Assembly: GCA_947579665.1 (NCBI GenBank)
Contig: CANPUZ010000059.1
Span: 434,001 to 498,000, forward strand
DNA from: Sympetrum striolatum
Lineage: Eukaryota; Arthropoda; Insecta; Odonata; Libellulidae
DNA: 64,000 nucleotides
Direction of reading: 5' to 3'
Position 1 is the first letter of the stretch, and each line of letters starts with the position of its first letter. Both the position numbers and the translations under genes were made by a program. Positions 61,127 to 64,000 of this stretch are shown one piece after another. The notes beneath the pieces are model-generated. The model made no database searches. It had not been told where the DNA came from and saw only the letters and a list, made by a program, of their open reading frames with translations.

Positions 61127-63238
61127 TGTCACAAAGCCATCACCTAGCGCACATTCAAATTCCCCGGTACATTTGTTCGCAGTCGCCTTCCGATTACCAC
61201 TTGCTCGGATTTTGCGATGCTTCCGAAAAGGGGTATAGTGCCGTGGTGTATTTGAAAATAGTACCGACATCAGGAGAAAAGAAGGTTAATTTCCTGGCAG
61301 CCAAGACCAAAGTAGCTCCTATAAAATCGTTAACCATTCCAAAATTGGAATTATTGGGAGCCCTTTTATTGGCAAAATTATTGACCCGCCTATCTTCATC
61401 ACTGCACGAGAAAGTTAGCCTTACGTAAATTTATGCTTGGACTTACACCCAGATTGTTCTAGCTCGGCTGAGGTTGCCTCCACACACGCTGAAAACATTT
61501 GTGGCAAACCGGATTGTAAAGATTCTTGATATGATTCCGCTTTCGTCATGGAATCATATTGAAACTTCAAGGAATCCCGCAGACTGTGCATCGCGCAGAC
61601 TTACGCCTCGACAGCTGCTCTCGTGCGATCTTTATTGGGAGGGACCAAACTTTCTAAAGGACGATGATGTTCAGTGGTCATTTAAATGCTCTAACCAAAA
61701 GGTTGCACCTGATCTTCCTGAATTGAAAGCGCCGGTTTCTTTGATTTGCCTGGTTCAGGATCAAGAATGTCTTTGCTATTGGATGAAAACTTATTCATCC
61801 TACGTGAGACTGGTTCGGGTGATGGCGTATATTTTGAGATTCATTGGGGCGATGAAGGGGGAACGAAGAAATACGGGATTGCCGATTGAAGGACCTGAGT
61901 GGACTAAAGCTTCATTTTGGTTGGTGAAATTGGAACAACGTTTTCACTTCCGATCTATTATTGAGTCACTTCATTAAGGCAATAGCCTACCGCTCAGTAT
62001 TGCTCGTCTTCGTCCCATATTAGATGACGAGGGAATAATTAGGGTGGGCGGTAGACTCTCCCATTCAAATTTATCCTCTTCTGCTAAGCATCCTATTTTG
62101 CTCGCCAAAGATAGCCATCTCTCTCGTTTGATAGTGAAACACCATCACTTGACATCACTTCACGGTGGTCCTCAGGCTGTGGAGGCATTGGTGTGTAGAC
62201 AATATTGGATTTTATCTGTCAGATCAGTAGTTCGGTCGGAAATCCTGAAATGTGTAGTATGCTCGCGGTATCGAGGTAGGACGTTGCAACCAATTATGGC
62301 AGATTTGCCTTCCCCTAGAGTAGTGCCGCAGAGACCCTTTTCCTGCGTCCGTGTGGATTATGTAGGGCCCTTTTCCTATAAATTAAGCGATAGGAAAAAC
62401 TCTGCCATTGGAAAAGCGTACTTGTGTTTGTTTGTCTGTCTTGTAACAAAGGCAATCCATTTAGAATTAGTTACATCGCTCTCCACCGCGGCATTCATTG
62501 CAGCGCTTCATCGCACGGCGGGGAATCCCGTGTACAATTTATTCCGATTGTGGTACCAATTTTGTCGGGGCAGATCGCCTTTTAACAGACCTCTACCGAT
62601 TAATAAGATCCTTCGCCCATAGGGAAGCATTGACTCTGATTTATCCGGAGTCAGGAATAACTTGGAAATTTAATCCCCCAGCCGCACCGCATTTTGGGGG
62701 CATATGGGAGGCAGGGATCAAATCCGTAAAATATCATCTGCGTAGATGTCTCAACGGCCAAACTTTAAAATTTGAAGAGTTTGTCACACTCTTTTGTAAA
62801 GTTGAAGCTGTGCTGAATTCCCGACCTCTGACAGCTAAGTCTTCAGATCCTGAAGAAATCGATTGTTTGACCCCTGGTCATTTCCTTGTCAGTCGACCTT
62901 TGATAGGATTGCCGGGGAATACTTCAGAGCAGGCGATCAATCTGCCTACTCGATGGAGACTCCTAGAGGAAACGTACCAACATTTTTGGAGGCGATGGTC
63001 GCAGGAGTATTTGCATACGTTACAACAGCGGTCCAAATGGACAAAAGAAAGTAAAAACCCGGAAATCGGAGAATTAGTTCTTGTGCGAGATTCTAATCTT
63101 CCTCCTTCTCTTTGGAAGATGGGGCGAATTACTGATATTTTTCCTGATTCTGAAGGTGTTGTTAGGATTGCAGGAATTAAGACCTCATCAGGAACATTGA
63201 GGAGACCAGTCGTGAAACTGGTCCCATTACCAAATTAG
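61127..63238 (+). pseudogene. BEL/Pao pol remnant: RNase H, integrase, DUF5641
   Basis: The RNase H-like part shows GFCDASEKGYSAVVYL and TIPKLELLGALLLAKL. The H2C2 zinc-binding part has HHHLTSLHGGPQAVEAL followed by CVVCSRYRG. The integrase core carries a first Asp in VDYVGPF, a second in YSDCGTNFVGA and the Glu in FGGIWEAGIKSVK. The C-terminal DUF5641 domain ends with LVLVRDSNLPPSLWKMGRI and a stop at 63,236. Three lesions break it: in-frame TAA at 61,426, in-frame TAA at 61,975, and a frameshift near 62,500-62,520 inside the integrase core. The segments on either side of each stop are in the same frame. The integrase catalytic residues are all still readable but in two different frames, so no functional protein is made from this copy. 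Confidence 0.85.
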
Positions 63239-63434
63239 TTATTTAAGTAACAGTTATTTTTTCTCTTTTCAGTTGATTGATATCCCTTTCCATATCCATT
63301 GTCCTTTCCATGGCCTAACCTAATACCTTTTAAGTCTCTCTGACGGGCCTCTGAGAGTGAAGATTTTCCTTCCTTTTATTTTATTTTTTTAAATTTTTTA
63401 TTGTTTGAAAATTGTTAATTTCGTGGGAAATTCA

Positions 63435-63444
63435 CGGGGGGCGG
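63435..63444 (+). other. polypurine tract-like primer site
   Basis: ACGGGGGGCGG directly precedes the TGTGTTCCGG start of the presumed 3' LTR, as expected for plus-strand priming in LTR elements. Confidence 0.6.
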
Positions 63445-63748
63445 TGTGTTCCGGCCAACGTGCCGTTTAGAAATTTTGAATCTCCCTCCTTTTCCTACTC
63501 CCTTACCCATCATACCTCATGGCAAAAGACGGTGAGAGGAGCAGAGGGACGGAGGGGAGAGGAGGGGCAGAAAGGGCAGAAGGATTCGAGGACTCTTCGC
63601 GGGCTGTTCTCCGCCAAACCCCAACCTAGCCAGCTCTCAACTTTATTTGTTTTTTGAAACATTTTATTGTGTACACGTACGGCAATACATTTTTTTTTGG
63701 TCTGATTTGTTCTTTTTATTCCATGTAAACGGCCTTGTGTCGCAAACA
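63445..63748 (+). repeat. probable 3' LTR of the BEL/Pao element
   Basis: Starts TGTGTTCCGG (or two bases later, TGTTCCGG), a common BEL/Pao LTR start. The end is guessed at GTGTCGCAAACA (63,748) because AACA mirrors the TGTT start. It contains a GA-rich block (63,525-63,590). No second LTR is available to confirm either edge. Confidence 0.5.
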
Positions 63749-64000
63749 CATACCTTTCTCATATTCTCTGTATCAATATGCCGTTCTATTATTAATTTTA
63801 TTTCCTAGTGAATTATTAAATAAATAAAATTTTGTTGAAATGCATAAAGAAATTATATTTTTTAGCTTCATATGGAAGGAATAGAGATAGTGAAGTGATG
63901 CTAGATGATGTTCAAAAGTGAGGCAATCAATATTGTGGTGAATTCAATATTTTGTACCTTTTTGGCCAGGACCCACTCAAATTTGACTCTTCAATAGGCA
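63749..64000. other. AT-rich flank
   Basis: No gene or repeat recognised to the end of the window. Confidence 0.4.

Larger units (their letters stand above)
61127..63748 (+). mobile_element. BEL/Pao LTR retrotransposon, 5'-truncated, degenerate
   Basis: Only the 3' part of pol and the probable 3' LTR remain; gag, protease and reverse transcriptase are missing on the left, where the satellite unit begins. Order is RNase H, integrase zinc-binding, integrase core, DUF5641, polypurine tract, LTR, which is the BEL/Pao arrangement. With only one LTR present, insertion age cannot be estimated from LTR divergence. Confidence 0.85.

Noticed and set aside
63412..63749. Short frames on both strands in the LTR
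   Set aside because: Low-complexity GA-rich LTR sequence; no protein features.

Overview
The window is AT-rich eukaryotic DNA, most likely from an arthropod with a large, repeat-laden genome. Supporting this are short GT-AG introns, THAP zinc fingers, a TNP2-like (CACTA/EnSpm-related) transposase, a CR1/L2-like LINE, a P-type DNA transposon footprint and a BEL/Pao retrotransposon. There are no bacterial-style operons. The species cannot be named from the sequence.

Left arm, 1-21,050. A 281-bp tandem array (about 1,245-4,733) is followed by a minus-strand THAP exon (4,972-5,124) and an intact minus-strand 733-residue TNP2-like transposase (5,414-7,615). A possible first exon of that transposase lies at 14,135-14,270 with a compatible splice phase. 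Between them sit a 5'-truncated LINE (8,084-9,078) and a decayed coding exon (9,984-13,552). That exon is split by a 3.07-kb transposon (10,396-13,467) with perfect 27-bp terminal inverted repeats, an 8-bp target duplication and a THAP-like exon inside. From about 15,000 to 16,777 there is a compact, apparently intact multi-exon BEN-domain gene, the best candidate for a real host gene here. It is followed by a 76-bp minisatellite (16,890-17,490) and a decayed copy of a widely repeated insect gene family (19,169-20,802).

Centre and right, 21,050-61,126. The whole 40 kb is one hierarchical satellite. I count 35 units, nearly all 1.02-1.11 kb, in both orientations, joined by short TA-rich linkers. 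Each unit is built from six related monomers of about 145-190 bp. Each monomer carries one tRNA T-arm / RNA polymerase III B-box motif (GGTTCGANNCC) in a fixed order of six types, roughly 210 motifs in all. Units end in a near-invariant 7-bp-stem hairpin followed by ACTCGTA. Blocks of three units have been copied almost without change five times. None of the many short open frames in this region looks like a gene. This array is the most unusual structure in the window.

Right edge, 61,127-64,000. The array stops abruptly at a 5'-truncated, disabled BEL/Pao element (RNase H, integrase, DUF5641) with a probable 3' LTR, then AT-rich sequence with nothing recognisable.
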